Of a DNA stretch of 64,000 nucleotides, positions 18,927 through 26,709 are shown piece after piece; the stretch's first letter is position 1; each line of letters opens with the position of its first letter. The stretch covers positions 2,160,501 to 2,224,500 of the forward strand of contig NC_011071.1 in assembly GCF_000020665.1 (NCBI RefSeq), written 5' to 3'. The notes under the pieces are model-generated. The model worked only from the letters and a program-made list of their open reading frames with translations, was not told the origin of the DNA and did not search any database. Made by a program: the position numbers and the translations under genes. The stretch is from Stenotrophomonas maltophilia R551-3 (GTDB taxonomy: Bacteria; Pseudomonadota; Gammaproteobacteria; Xanthomonadales; Xanthomonadaceae).

Positions 18927-19298
18927 GTGCAGGAAATGATTCTGCCGTTGAAGCGTTACGCCCAGTTCGATGGTCGGGCCAACCGTCGCGAGTACTGGAT
19001 GTTCCAGCTGTTCCTGTTGATCGTCTCAGCCGTCCTGATGGTGCCGCTCATCGCCGGGTTGGTGATGCAGTCCGATGGCTTGGGCATCGCGTCGATCATC
19101 CTGTTCGTCGTGTTCTGGCTGGCTACCTTCCTGCCGGTCATCGCTGTCACCGTGCGCCGCCTGCATGACTGCAACCAGTCGGGCTGGATGTACCTGCTGG
19201 CCTTCATTCCGTTCGGTGGCCTGGTGATCTTCGTGTTCGCACTGCTGCCGGGTACGCCGCAGGAGAACGCATATGGTCCGGTGCCCACGGGGCCCTGA
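18927..19298 (+). CDS. DUF805 inner-membrane protein
   Basis: A 123-residue membrane protein with three predicted transmembrane helices. The DUF805 signature is present: YAQFDGRANRREYWMFQLF at the N-terminus, VTVRRLHDCNQSGWMYLL in the loop before the last helix, and LLPGTPQENAYGP at the C-terminus. Function is unknown. The GTG at 18927 has AAGGA eight bases upstream and is preferred over the in-frame ATG at 18936, which lacks correct spacing. It is flanked by REP clusters on both sides. Confidence 0.85.
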   Translation: MQEMILPLKRYAQFDGRANRREYWMFQLFLLIVSAVLMVPLIAGLVMQSDGLGIASIILFVVFWLATFLPVIAVTVRRLHDCNQSGWMYLLAFIPFGGLVIFVFALLPGTPQENAYGPVPTGP

Positions 19299-19307
19299 CC
19301 TTGCGTG

Positions 19308-19330
19308 AGTCGAGCATGGCTCGACTCTAC
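19308..19330 (-). repeat. GTAG-type REP element
   Basis: The minus strand reads GTAGAGTCGAGCC...GCTCGACT. It follows the DUF805 stop codon by nine bases. Confidence 0.85.
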
Positions 19331-19344
19331 AGAGGCAAAGAAAA

Positions 19345-19367
19345 GAAGCCGGCGTTTCGCCGGCTTC
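19345..19367. terminator. Intrinsic terminator between convergent genes
   Basis: GAAGCCGGCG and CGCCGGCTTC form a perfect 10-bp stem with a three-base TTT loop. An A-rich tract lies to its left, which becomes a U-tract for the minus-strand gene; it is also usable by the DUF805 gene. Confidence 0.7.
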
Positions 19368-19371
19368 GTCG

Positions 19372-19746
19372 TTACTTCAGGGTGCAATCGCCGAACGACA
19401 GATAGTCCGAGCCGGAGCTGAACTGCAGCGTGCAGCTGGCGGTGAAGGTGGTGCCTTCTTCCAGCGCGCTGAGCTTGGCGGCCTGCTGCGCATCGTCGGT
19501 GGTCAGCCGGGCCAGGACATTGCCCTGGTCATCGCCGGCCTCGATCAGCGGCTCGCCCTGCAGGTTGCTGGAAACACCCAGCGCGACGGCGGTGAAGGTC
19601 ACCGTCTGGTTGAGTTGTTCCATGCTCAGCGTCGAATAGCCGGCCTCTTCATAGGCCTGGTAGAGCGTCGGCAGATCCTGCGCGGCATGGGCGGCCAGCG
19701 GTGCGAGCAGGCCGAGGGAAAGTGCGATCAGGGTGGTGTGCTTCAA
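19372..19746 (-). CDS. Periplasmic OB-fold (tRNA_anti-like) protein
   Basis: A 124-residue exported protein. From a TTG at 19746 it reads LKHTTLIALSLGLLAPLAAH, a signal peptide, then a domain with the pattern of the tRNA_anti-like OB fold (VTFTAVALGVSSNLQGEPLI, GTTFTASCTLQFSSGSDY). Two cysteines near the C-terminus (CTLQ and DCTLK) could form a disulfide. No ATG begins the signal sequence, so the TTG is inferred. Function unknown. Confidence 0.6.
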   Translation of the reverse strand: MKHTTLIALSLGLLAPLAAHAAQDLPTLYQAYEEAGYSTLSMEQLNQTVTFTAVALGVSSNLQGEPLIEAGDDQGNVLARLTTDDAQQAAKLSALEEGTTFTASCTLQFSSGSDYLSFGDCTLK

Positions 19747-19948
19747 GAGAGTCTCACGATCATGGGATCCAATCCCATGGCGGTCATGGCGCGGATGAAC
19801 GCGACCGGATCGGCGGCAGACTGCCCGCCCTCCATGGCTGCGCTGTAAGCGGGGCGATCCAATGCCCCGGTGGCCGGCAAAATAGGGGAAATGCCGTGCC
19901 CAGCGCAACCGGGTCGTCGCGCGCGTGATACACAGCGTGACGTTCTAT

Positions 19949-19967
19949 CGATGTGATAATCATTCGC
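19949..19967. promoter_or_regulatory. Candidate Fur box
   Basis: GATAATCATT at 19955-19964 matches ten consecutive core positions of the 19-bp Fur consensus, with weaker flanks. It lies about 60 bases before the esterase gene that opens the iron/heme locus, consistent with iron repression. Confidence 0.5.
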
Positions 19968-20028
19968 GTTTAAGGTAGACTGCGGTCCCTTGTGAACCGG
20001 CGGCCCTGGGCCGCTTCTGCCGCCGCTG

Positions 20029-21057
20029 ATGAAGCATTTCGTCCTGCCTTCGCGCCGTGGTCCGCTGGCCCGCGGCCTGGCCGCCTTGATGATGGGTCTG
20101 CTCCTGGCCACCCCGTACGCCCACGCCCAGCAGCGCAATCCGCTGCAGAAGATCGGCCACACCGTGCTCGACGAGCCGGCGGCCAGCTATCGCTTCGAGC
20201 ATTTCGTGGTGGACAGCCCCGACCAGCAACGCCGCTGGCGGGTGAATGTGGCGATCCCGGCCAAGGCCGGCAAGGCGCCGCTGCCGGTGTTGTACGCGCT
20301 GGATGGCAATGCGGTGGCGATGGTGCTGGACCAGCCGCTGCTGGCCGAGCTGGCGGCACGCAAGGCGCCGCCGGTACTGGTGCTGATCGGTTACGACAAC
20401 GACCTGCGCATCGATTCCAAGGCGCGCACCCGCGACTACACCGCATGGATCGACCGTGCAGACGATGAGAGCGGCAGCACGCAGGCAGTCGGCGGTGGTG
20501 CCGCCGCTTTCCTCGACGTAATCGAACGCCGCATCAAGCCCGAAGTCGAGCGTCGTGCACGCATCGACGCGCAGCAGCAAGCGTTGTGGGGGCACTCGCT
20601 GGGCGGGTTGTTCGTGCTCAATGCGCTGTACACGCGTCCGGCGGCGTTCCAGTCCTATCTGGCGGCCAGTCCGTCGCTGTGGTGGAGCCAGGGTGCGGCG
20701 CTGGGTGATCCGGAACAGCAGTTCGTGCAGAACGCGCATGGGCAGCCGGCGAAGCTGTGGCTGATGCTGGGTGGCGCCGAGCGCGTCGGTGATCGCGGCA
20801 AGCGCGACATGAACAACCCACGCGTGGTCGCGCACCTGCGTCGTATCGGTGGGGCCACCCCGGATGCTGCCATGCAGCTGTCCGAGCGCTTGGGCAAGCT
20901 GCCGGGCATGCGCGTGCAGTACCGCGAGTTCCCCGGCCTCGGCCATGGCCCGATGCTGCCCGCGTCGTTCCACGCTGCGCTGCATGAGCTGTACGGCGTG
21001 ACCGACCGCAGCGCCGGTGACGGCGCGCCCAATGGTGGTGACAACGCCGCCGAATGA
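20029..21057 (+). CDS. Siderophore esterase-like alpha/beta hydrolase
   Basis: A 342-residue exported hydrolase of the esterase D/Fes/IroE type. A signal peptide ends near YAHAQQRN. The nucleophile elbow GHSLGG (188-193, Ser190) and a C-terminal FPGLGHGPML supplying the catalytic His are visible. Relatives hydrolyse ferric catecholate siderophores in the periplasm to release iron. The candidate Fur box upstream and the heme-type ABC importer downstream support a role in iron acquisition. The substrate is inferred, not shown. Confidence 0.75.
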   Translation: MKHFVLPSRRGPLARGLAALMMGLLLATPYAHAQQRNPLQKIGHTVLDEPAASYRFEHFVVDSPDQQRRWRVNVAIPAKAGKAPLPVLYALDGNAVAMVLDQPLLAELAARKAPPVLVLIGYDNDLRIDSKARTRDYTAWIDRADDESGSTQAVGGGAAAFLDVIERRIKPEVERRARIDAQQQALWGHSLGGLFVLNALYTRPAAFQSYLAASPSLWWSQGAALGDPEQQFVQNAHGQPAKLWLMLGGAERVGDRGKRDMNNPRVVAHLRRIGGATPDAAMQLSERLGKLPGMRVQYREFPGLGHGPMLPASFHAALHELYGVTDRSAGDGAPNGGDNAAE

Positions 21058-21179
21058 ATCCCTTCGCATGCCAAGGCATGCGACCCCACTACCCAGGCGA
21101 GGCTGCCGATGTGCAGCGGCCCAGGCAACCGATGAATCCCGCGTCACGTGGCGCGGCCTACGTGTGCAAGGAGCCTTCC

Positions 21180-22556
21180 ATGTCGTTCCGTCCGTCTTTC
21201 CGTCTCACTTCTCTCGCCGCTGGCCTGTTGCTGGCCGTAACCGCCACCGCACAGCCGGTGTTCGATCAGCCGGCCAACGCCACCTTCAAGGGCGAGGTCG
21301 TCTCGCGCGGTGAGAACGTGGTTCCCGGCAGCACTGCCGACGTGGTCGGTCGCGGTTTCGTGCCGGGCCAGAAAGTCAGCCTGCTGCGTGGCGACAGCGT
21401 GCTCAACACGCAGCCGCTGGTGGTCGATGCCGATGGCAACTTCAAGACCCAGCTGAGCATTCCGGCCGATGCCGTGCCGGGTACCCACCCGGTGGTGGTG
21501 CGCGCCAGCCAGCCGGCTGCAGCCACCGTGCTGAAGCTGCGCGTCTCGCCGCAGCTGCCGCTGTCCGGCCAGGCGCAGTTCGTCACCCAGTCCAACAAGC
21601 TGGTGCCGGGCCTGTACCAGTCCGCCTACAGCGCCGCCAGCAACGCGGTATTCGTGACCTCGGCCGTGGGCCGCCCGCCGGTGACCCAGTCGCAGCTGCT
21701 GAAGCTGGACCCGAAGTCGCTGAAGGTGACCAAGGCGATCACCCCGGCGCAGGTGCCGGGCAGCACCAATGGTGCGGTGTACGCGGTCTACGGTGTCGGC
21801 GTGGATGACACCAACGGCAATGTGTGGGTCACCAACACCCGCCAGAACTCCATCGCGGTCTACCGCCAGAAGGACCTGTCGCTGGTCCATCAGTTCCCGG
21901 TCGATGCCGTGCCGCATGCGCGCGACGTGGTGGTTGATGGCACCCACGGCAAGGTGTTTGCCTCGGCCACGGGTGAGGACCACCTGTCGGTGTTCGACGC
22001 CAAGACCCTCAAGGAGCTGCCGGCGGTGACGCTGGAGTCCGGCGTGGACGACGGCAAGTTCACCCCGATGAGCCTTGTGCTGGACGAGAAGGGCGGCAAG
22101 CTGTTCACCGTCAGCATCGGCACCCCGGAAGCGGCGATGATCGACGTGGCCAGCGGCAAGGTCGAGAAGGTCATTGACCTGGGCAATTCGATCAGCGCCT
22201 CGGGCGTGGCCTTCGACGCAGCGCGCAACCGCCTGTACGTGGCCTCGCAGGGCACCGATAACCTGCTGATCGTCGATGTGGCCGCCGGCAAGGTGCTGCA
22301 TGACGTGCCGGTCGGTGCCGGTGCGCTGAACGTCGCCTTCGATGATGCCTCCGGCCTGGCCTACGTCAGCAACCGTGGCGCTGGCACGGTCACCGTGGTG
22401 AACGGTGACGGCAAGGTGGTCGCCAACCTCGACGGCGGCACGCTGCCGAACCACGTCCGTGCCGATGGCAAGGGCAACGTGTTCGCGGTGAACAAGTCGC
22501 GCGGCGCCGAAGACCCGAAGGGTGACCGCATCACCCGCATCACCCCGAAGCAGTAA
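21180..22556 (+). CDS. YncE-like beta-propeller protein
   Basis: A 458-residue secreted protein. A signal peptide (FRLTSLAAGLLLAVTATAQP) is followed by an Ig-like N-terminal domain (about 30-120) and then a seven-bladed propeller with repeated units such as GNVWVTNTRQNSIAVY, NRLYVASQGTDNLLIVDV and GLAYVSNRGAGTVTVV. This resembles YncE, an iron-regulated periplasmic protein of E. coli. The start at 21180 follows AAGGAG at good spacing. It lies between the esterase and the heme transporter genes in one orientation. Confidence 0.8.
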   Translation: MSFRPSFRLTSLAAGLLLAVTATAQPVFDQPANATFKGEVVSRGENVVPGSTADVVGRGFVPGQKVSLLRGDSVLNTQPLVVDADGNFKTQLSIPADAVPGTHPVVVRASQPAAATVLKLRVSPQLPLSGQAQFVTQSNKLVPGLYQSAYSAASNAVFVTSAVGRPPVTQSQLLKLDPKSLKVTKAITPAQVPGSTNGAVYAVYGVGVDDTNGNVWVTNTRQNSIAVYRQKDLSLVHQFPVDAVPHARDVVVDGTHGKVFASATGEDHLSVFDAKTLKELPAVTLESGVDDGKFTPMSLVLDEKGGKLFTVSIGTPEAAMIDVASGKVEKVIDLGNSISASGVAFDAARNRLYVASQGTDNLLIVDVAAGKVLHDVPVGAGALNVAFDDASGLAYVSNRGAGTVTVVNGDGKVVANLDGGTLPNHVRADGKGNVFAVNKSRGAEDPKGDRITRITPKQ

Positions 22557-22607
22557 GTCACACGGCGGGGCGGCGTGCACGTCGCCCCGCCAGCAAGGAG
22601 AACAAGC

Positions 22608-23657
22608 ATGAACATCGCGTCCCGTCTGCGCCTGTGTGCGCTTCCGTTGGCTGTCTCGCTGGCACTGGCCGCCTGTGGCGGTTCATCGACGCCCTCGGAC
22701 AGCGGCAAGCCGGTTGAGCCCGCCGCCGCCGCAACCGCGGCTGGCGAAGTTGCGTTGCCTGCAGGCTGGCAGCGCGTGGCCGGCACCGATATGCCGGCCG
22801 TGCGCGACCAGAAGGCAGTGCTGCCGGCCAAGGTGCATTCCGATGACGGCGCCGACGTCGAGGTGGCCGATACCAGCCGCATCATCGCCGGTGGTGACGA
22901 CGTGATCGCGGTGATCGAGGCGCTGGGACTGGACAAGCAGGTGTTCGCCGCGCCGACCAATACCACCACCCAGGCTGGCCTGGCTGCCCCGCACCAGTTC
23001 CTGTTCAACCGCACCACTGGCGTGGAGGGCGTGCTGAGCCTGCAGGGCTCGCTGTTCCTCGGCAACAGCCTGCGCCGCCACACCGAGCTGGCGAAGAAGC
23101 TGCGTGAGGTGGGCGAACCGGCGGTGGTCATCGATGACCTGCAGCCGGCGCCGGACAAGGTGCGCAAGGTCGCCGCCGCACTAGGGCTGGCCGAGGCAGG
23201 GCAGACACTTGCCACGCAGGTGCAGCGTCAGCTCGATGAGGCTGCAGCGATTGGCAAGGGCCTGGGCCATGCGCCACGACTGATCCACGTGTCGGCCACC
23301 GGCGCCGGTGGCTCACCGACTGTTGCGGGTGCCGACAGCGCATCGGCGCAGCTGATCGCACTGGCTGGTGGTGTCAACATCGGCACCGAGGCGGGGGTGA
23401 AGAACTACTCGCAGCTCAGCAATGAGGGCGTAGTCGCTGCCGCACCGGAGGTGATCCTGGTGACCGAGCATGACCTGCAGCTGTTCGGTGGTGCCGAGGG
23501 CCTGTGGAAGGCGTACCCGACGCTGAAGCAGACCCCGGCCGGGCAGGCCAATCGGGTCTGGGTGATGCCGGATGTGCAGCTGAAGTACACCAGTGTCGGA
23601 TCAGGTGCTGGTGCGCTGGCGCTGGCCAAGGCTCTGGCGGCGTTGCCGAAGGCATGA
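22608..23657 (+). CDS. hmuT: Heme ABC transporter substrate-binding lipoprotein
   Basis: A 349-residue periplasmic binding protein of the HmuT/BtuF fold. The N-terminus has a lipobox (LALAACGG), so it is probably membrane anchored rather than free. Family features include RIIAGGDDVIAVIEALGLD, the YSQLSNEGVVAAAPEVILV core and a helical backbone joining two lobes. It binds heme or a related chelate and passes it to the permease encoded next, whose ATG overlaps this stop codon (ATGA). AAGGAG lies seven bases upstream of the ATG. Confidence 0.85.
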   Translation: MNIASRLRLCALPLAVSLALAACGGSSTPSDSGKPVEPAAAATAAGEVALPAGWQRVAGTDMPAVRDQKAVLPAKVHSDDGADVEVADTSRIIAGGDDVIAVIEALGLDKQVFAAPTNTTTQAGLAAPHQFLFNRTTGVEGVLSLQGSLFLGNSLRRHTELAKKLREVGEPAVVIDDLQPAPDKVRKVAAALGLAEAGQTLATQVQRQLDEAAAIGKGLGHAPRLIHVSATGAGGSPTVAGADSASAQLIALAGGVNIGTEAGVKNYSQLSNEGVVAAAPEVILVTEHDLQLFGGAEGLWKAYPTLKQTPAGQANRVWVMPDVQLKYTSVGSGAGALALAKALAALPKA

Positions 23658-24697
23658 GTCCGGCGGATCGGCGCCGCCGTCGCGGGCGGACGATGTTGCT
23701 GGTGGCGTTGCTGGCACTGCTGGGGGCAGTGCTGGCCTCGTTCGCCGTGGGCCCGCTGCGGCTGCCGCCGATGGAGGTGATGCAGGCGTTGGCGGTGAAG
23801 CTGGGCCTGCTCGATCCGCAGGCGGTCAGCAGCCGCGACCTCGCCGTGGTCTGGCAGCTGCGTATTCCGCGCGCGCTGTTGGGCGCGATGGTCGGTGCGT
23901 CGCTGGCGATGGCCGGTGCCAGCCTGCAGGGCCTGTTCGGCAATCCGCTGGCCGATCCCGGCATTGTCGGTGTCAGCCAGGGCGCCGCGCTGGGTGCGGT
24001 CGCCGCCATCGTGCTCGGCGCTGCCGGTGCGGCTGGCTGGCTGGTGCCGGTGGCCGCGTTCGCTGGCGGCGCACTGGCAATCGGCCTGACCTACGCATTG
24101 GCCCGGCCCGGCAAGGGCACGGGCAACGCCACGCTGCTGCTGGTCGGTATCGCGATGGCCGCGTTCTGCTCGGCGCTGATCGGTTTCCTCACATATATCG
24201 CCAGCGAAAGCGAGCTGCAGTCGCTGGTGTTCTGGCAGATGGGCTCGCTGGCCCGCGCCAACTGGGCCGATGTGGCAGCGGTGGTGCCGTTGTTCGCCAT
24301 CGGTGTGTTCGCGCTGCAGCGATTGGCCACGCCGCTGGACATGCTGGCGCTGGGTGAGCGCCAGGCACAGCACCTCGGGCTGGATGTCACCCGCACGCGT
24401 CGCCGCCTGGTGGCGTTCAGTGCGCTGCTGGTGGGTGCGGCGGTGGCGTTTGCCGGCTCGATCAGTTTCGTCGGCCTGGTGGTGCCGCACGTGGCGCGCC
24501 TGCTGGTCGGCCCTGGCCATCGCTGGTTGCTGCCGTTGTCAGGCCTGCTGGGCGCACTGCTGATCGTGGTGGCCGACACCGCCGCGCGCACATTGGATCC
24601 GCCGGCGGAGATTCCGCTGGGCCTGTTTTCGGCCGCACTGGGCGCACCGTTCTTCCTGTGGCTGGTGCTGCAGCAGCGCCGCAAGGCCGCACCATGA
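23654..24697 (+). CDS. hmuU: Heme ABC transporter permease (FecCD family)
   Basis: A 347-residue inner-membrane permease with about nine to ten membrane helices. FecCD signatures are clear: WQLRIPRALLGAMVGASLA, the GNPLADPGIVGVSQGA loop, GSISFVGLVVPHVARLLVG, and the C-terminal PAEIPLGLFSAALGAPFFLW. It overlaps the binding-protein gene and the ATPase gene by four bases each (ATGA), so all three are translationally coupled. Confidence 0.9.
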   Translation: MSPADRRRRRGRTMLLVALLALLGAVLASFAVGPLRLPPMEVMQALAVKLGLLDPQAVSSRDLAVVWQLRIPRALLGAMVGASLAMAGASLQGLFGNPLADPGIVGVSQGAALGAVAAIVLGAAGAAGWLVPVAAFAGGALAIGLTYALARPGKGTGNATLLLVGIAMAAFCSALIGFLTYIASESELQSLVFWQMGSLARANWADVAAVVPLFAIGVFALQRLATPLDMLALGERQAQHLGLDVTRTRRRLVAFSALLVGAAVAFAGSISFVGLVVPHVARLLVGPGHRWLLPLSGLLGALLIVVADTAARTLDPPAEIPLGLFSAALGAPFFLWLVLQQRRKAAP

Positions 24698-25455
24698 GCG
24701 TGTTGTTGAAGCTGCACGAGGTGGTGGTCCGTCGCCAGCAGCGCGAGATCCTGCACGGCATTTCGCTCGCGTTCGAACCGGGAACGGTGACCGCGCTGGT
24801 CGGCCCGAATGGCGCGGGCAAGTCCACGTTGCTGGCTGTGGCGGCAGGTGACCTGCGTGCCGACGCTGGCGAAGTAAGCCTGCTCGGCAAGCCGTTGGCT
24901 GGTTACAAGGCCGGGCCACTGGCGCGCGAGCGTGCAGTGATGCCCCAGGAGCACGGCGTGCGCTTCGCCTTCAGCGTGGAAGAAGTGGTTGCGATGGGGC
25001 GGCTGCCGCATCCGCCGGATCCAGCCGTGGACGACGCCCAGGTGGAAGCGGCCATCGATGCCGCTGAACTGCAGGCGCTGCGCCTGCGCGAGGTGCAGCA
25101 GCTGTCGGGCGGTGAATCGGCACGGACCACGTTCGCGCGCGTGCTGGCGCAGGACACGCCGCTGCTGCTGCTGGATGAGCCAACCGCAGCGCTGGATCTG
25201 CGTCACCAGGAACGCACGCTGCGCAGTGTGCGCGCCTGTGCCGAAGCCGGTGCGTGCGTGATCGTGGTGCTGCACGACCTCAATCTGGCCGCGGGCTATG
25301 CCGACCGCATCGTGCTGCTGGAGCAGGGCAGGGTGGCGGCCGATGGCACGCCGTTGCAGGTGCTCACCGAAGACAACCTGCAGCGTGTCTACCAGCAGGA
25401 TGTGGTGGTGCTGGAGCACCCAAGGCGTGGGGTGCCACTGGTGGTGGTGACCTGA
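24694..25455 (+). CDS. hmuV: Heme ABC transporter ATP-binding protein
   Basis: A 253-residue ABC ATPase. Walker A is GPNGAGKST, the Q-loop is in VMPQEH, the signature is LSGGESARTTFAR, Walker B is LLLLDEPTAALD and the switch is VVLHDLNLA. The ESART ending of the signature loop is typical of the HmuV group. It powers import through the permease encoded just upstream. Confidence 0.92.
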   Translation: MSVLLKLHEVVVRRQQREILHGISLAFEPGTVTALVGPNGAGKSTLLAVAAGDLRADAGEVSLLGKPLAGYKAGPLARERAVMPQEHGVRFAFSVEEVVAMGRLPHPPDPAVDDAQVEAAIDAAELQALRLREVQQLSGGESARTTFARVLAQDTPLLLLDEPTAALDLRHQERTLRSVRACAEAGACVIVVLHDLNLAAGYADRIVLLEQGRVAADGTPLQVLTEDNLQRVYQQDVVVLEHPRRGVPLVVVT

Positions 25456-25519
25456 GCATCAACGTGCTCTGCCTGGCGACGTATGATGTGCGGTTCGTTC
25501 TCTTCAATGGACTGATGCA

Positions 25520-26269
25520 ATGATCCGTACTGTTTCACATGGCGTGCTGCTCTCGGCAATGGTCGCCTCCGTATGCGCCGCCAGCACCGCGTCCGCATCC
25601 TCGGTCTCCCTGATCAAGGCCGCCGAGCAGGCCTCGCTGATCGAGAGCCGGTATTCCGCCGGCGGGAGTGCTCCGGTGGTTCCGGTGACGACCCGCTATT
25701 TCGCCAGTGATGAAGTGCTCGTCAGCTGGGATGACCAGCAGGTGCTGATGCTATGCAGGGAGGCGGTGTACCTGCAGATTCCTGCCGGCAAGGCAGGTGA
25801 CGTTGCGCTGGCCGCTGAACAGCGGCAGATGATTGCCTATCAGGCAATGATGTCCGGCCTGGGTTCGCTTGCGGCCGTGGCCGAAGCGGCGGGGGATGCG
25901 GTGGTGGTGGCGGACGACGGCAGCGAGACCCGTCGCGCGGGTGAGAGCAGCTGGGCCTACGGGGTGGAACGCCATGACATCACCACCCAGCGCATGGCCG
26001 ATGGCGCGCTGCGGATCCGGGCACGCAAGACCGAGACCGTGAACAAGGCCAAGCCTGCGGAGCCGGACGACATGTTCAGTACCGAAGACGACCAGGCGGC
26101 GCGACTGTCGGAGCTGGCGCCGGTCGGCAGCTGGACCGAGGTGGTGGTCCATGGCGGCCCGCGCCAGGCGCAGGTGGATCCGGCGATGTCGTTGAAGGGA
26201 TGGATCTCGATGGGGGACGACCAGGCTGCAACCGTGGCTGAGGCGCGCAAGCTGCATGAGTGCAAGTGA
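25520..26269 (+). CDS. Secreted hypothetical protein
   Basis: A 249-residue exported protein with a signal peptide (GVLLSAMVASVCAASTASAS). No domain is recognised. The mature part is rich in Ala, Val and acidic residues and has one cysteine in the middle (LMLCREA) and one at the C-terminus (LHECK), which could pair. It starts 64 bases after the heme ATPase gene and is in the same orientation, so it could be a distal member of that operon, but nothing in its sequence points to iron. Confidence 0.55.
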   Translation: MIRTVSHGVLLSAMVASVCAASTASASSVSLIKAAEQASLIESRYSAGGSAPVVPVTTRYFASDEVLVSWDDQQVLMLCREAVYLQIPAGKAGDVALAAEQRQMIAYQAMMSGLGSLAAVAEAAGDAVVVADDGSETRRAGESSWAYGVERHDITTQRMADGALRIRARKTETVNKAKPAEPDDMFSTEDDQAARLSELAPVGSWTEVVVHGGPRQAQVDPAMSLKGWISMGDDQAATVAEARKLHECK

Positions 26270-26277
26270 GCTGAGCT

Positions 26278-26318
26278 GGGGTCAGAGCCCTTTGCCCGTG
26301 GCAAAGGGATCCGACCCC
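26278..26318. repeat. Interspersed palindromic repeat
   Basis: A 41-base near-perfect inverted repeat: GGGGTCAGAGCCCTTTGCC on one side and GGCAAAGGGATCCGACCCC on the other, around a two-to-three-base centre. It differs from the GTAG-type REPs. To my knowledge this palindrome recurs widely between genes in Stenotrophomonas. Confidence 0.7.
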
Positions 26319-26363
26319 GAGACCCGTCGGCCTCATTGTTCTATTAATGTGCGCAATATTCAC

Positions 26364-26391
26364 TTGCGCGCCAGATTGGCAGGTCTAGAAT
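26364..26391 (+). promoter_or_regulatory. Promoter of the EF-G paralogue leader
   Basis: TTGCGC (26364-26369), a 16-base spacer and TAGAAT (26386-26391) make a good sigma-70 promoter. The expected start of transcription falls on or next to the ATG at 26399. Confidence 0.55.
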
Positions 26392-26398
26392 GCGCCCC

Positions 26399-26537
26399 AT
26401 GAACCGGATGCCGCTCCTGAAGTTTTTCACCCTGACCCGCGCAAGCGCGGAACGGGCGTGTCTGCCTGGAGCCCCACGAGGCCGTTGAATCGGCCATCGC
26501 TGGACCTTCGACAGAGCGCCCTCCGGGGCGCTCTTTT
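26399..26537 (+). ncRNA. Short leader RNA or small RNA ending in a terminator
   Basis: From the predicted transcription start at about 26399 to the terminator is roughly 140 bases. The RNA opens with an AUG-initiated 29-codon frame (26399-26488; MNRMPLLKFFTLTRASAERA then CLPGAPRGR), which would be leaderless. Its UGA sits in the loop of a GGCCG/CGGCC hairpin (26480-26495). The RNA then reaches an intrinsic terminator at 26513-26537. It could be an attenuator for the downstream EF-G-like gene, a free-standing small RNA, or both. Confidence 0.45.
26513..26537 (+). terminator. Intrinsic terminator inside the EF-G paralogue leader
   Basis: AGAGCGCCC and GGGCGCTCT form a 9-bp perfect stem with a TCCG tetraloop, followed by TTTC. 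It stands between the promoter at 26364 and the gene at 26710, where it would reduce read-through. Confidence 0.75.
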
Positions 26538-26555
26538 CGTTTCTGATTTCCCGCA

Positions 26556-26578
26556 AGTCGACCAACAGTCGACTCTAC
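26556..26578 (-). repeat. Divergent GTAG-type REP element
   Basis: The minus strand reads GTAGAGTCGACTG...GTCGACT. A partial half-copy (AGTCGACCCTAC) follows at 26581-26592. Confidence 0.6.
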
Positions 26579-26615
26579 CCAGTCGACCCTACCCAGTACC
26601 CAAGGAGAACGTGCC

Positions 26616-26645
26616 ATGCACCAGATCGCCGAGACCGAACGCTAG
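26616..26645 (+). CDS. Nine-residue upstream ORF (leader peptide candidate)
   Basis: Encodes MHQIAETER and has a strong ribosome-binding site, AAGGAG, eight bases upstream. The stop codon is immediately followed by a stem (26646-26654 with 26669-26677). A competing stem (26666-26670 with 26679-26683) overlaps its 3' arm. The frame ends 64 bases before the EF-G-like ATG. The layout resembles leader peptides that sense stalled ribosomes upstream of resistance genes; translation is inferred. Confidence 0.4.
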   Translation: MHQIAETER

Positions 26646-26709
26646 CCGCGCGCCCTGTCGCCAACCGGGGTGCGCGGCCCCCGAAGTTGGCTTTGCAGGA
26701 ACCTTTCTC

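Noticed and set aside
26458..26709. Extended N-terminus for the EF-G paralogue
   Set aside because: The extension crosses a terminator and a REP and does not match EF-G proteins; the family N-terminus begins at 26710.
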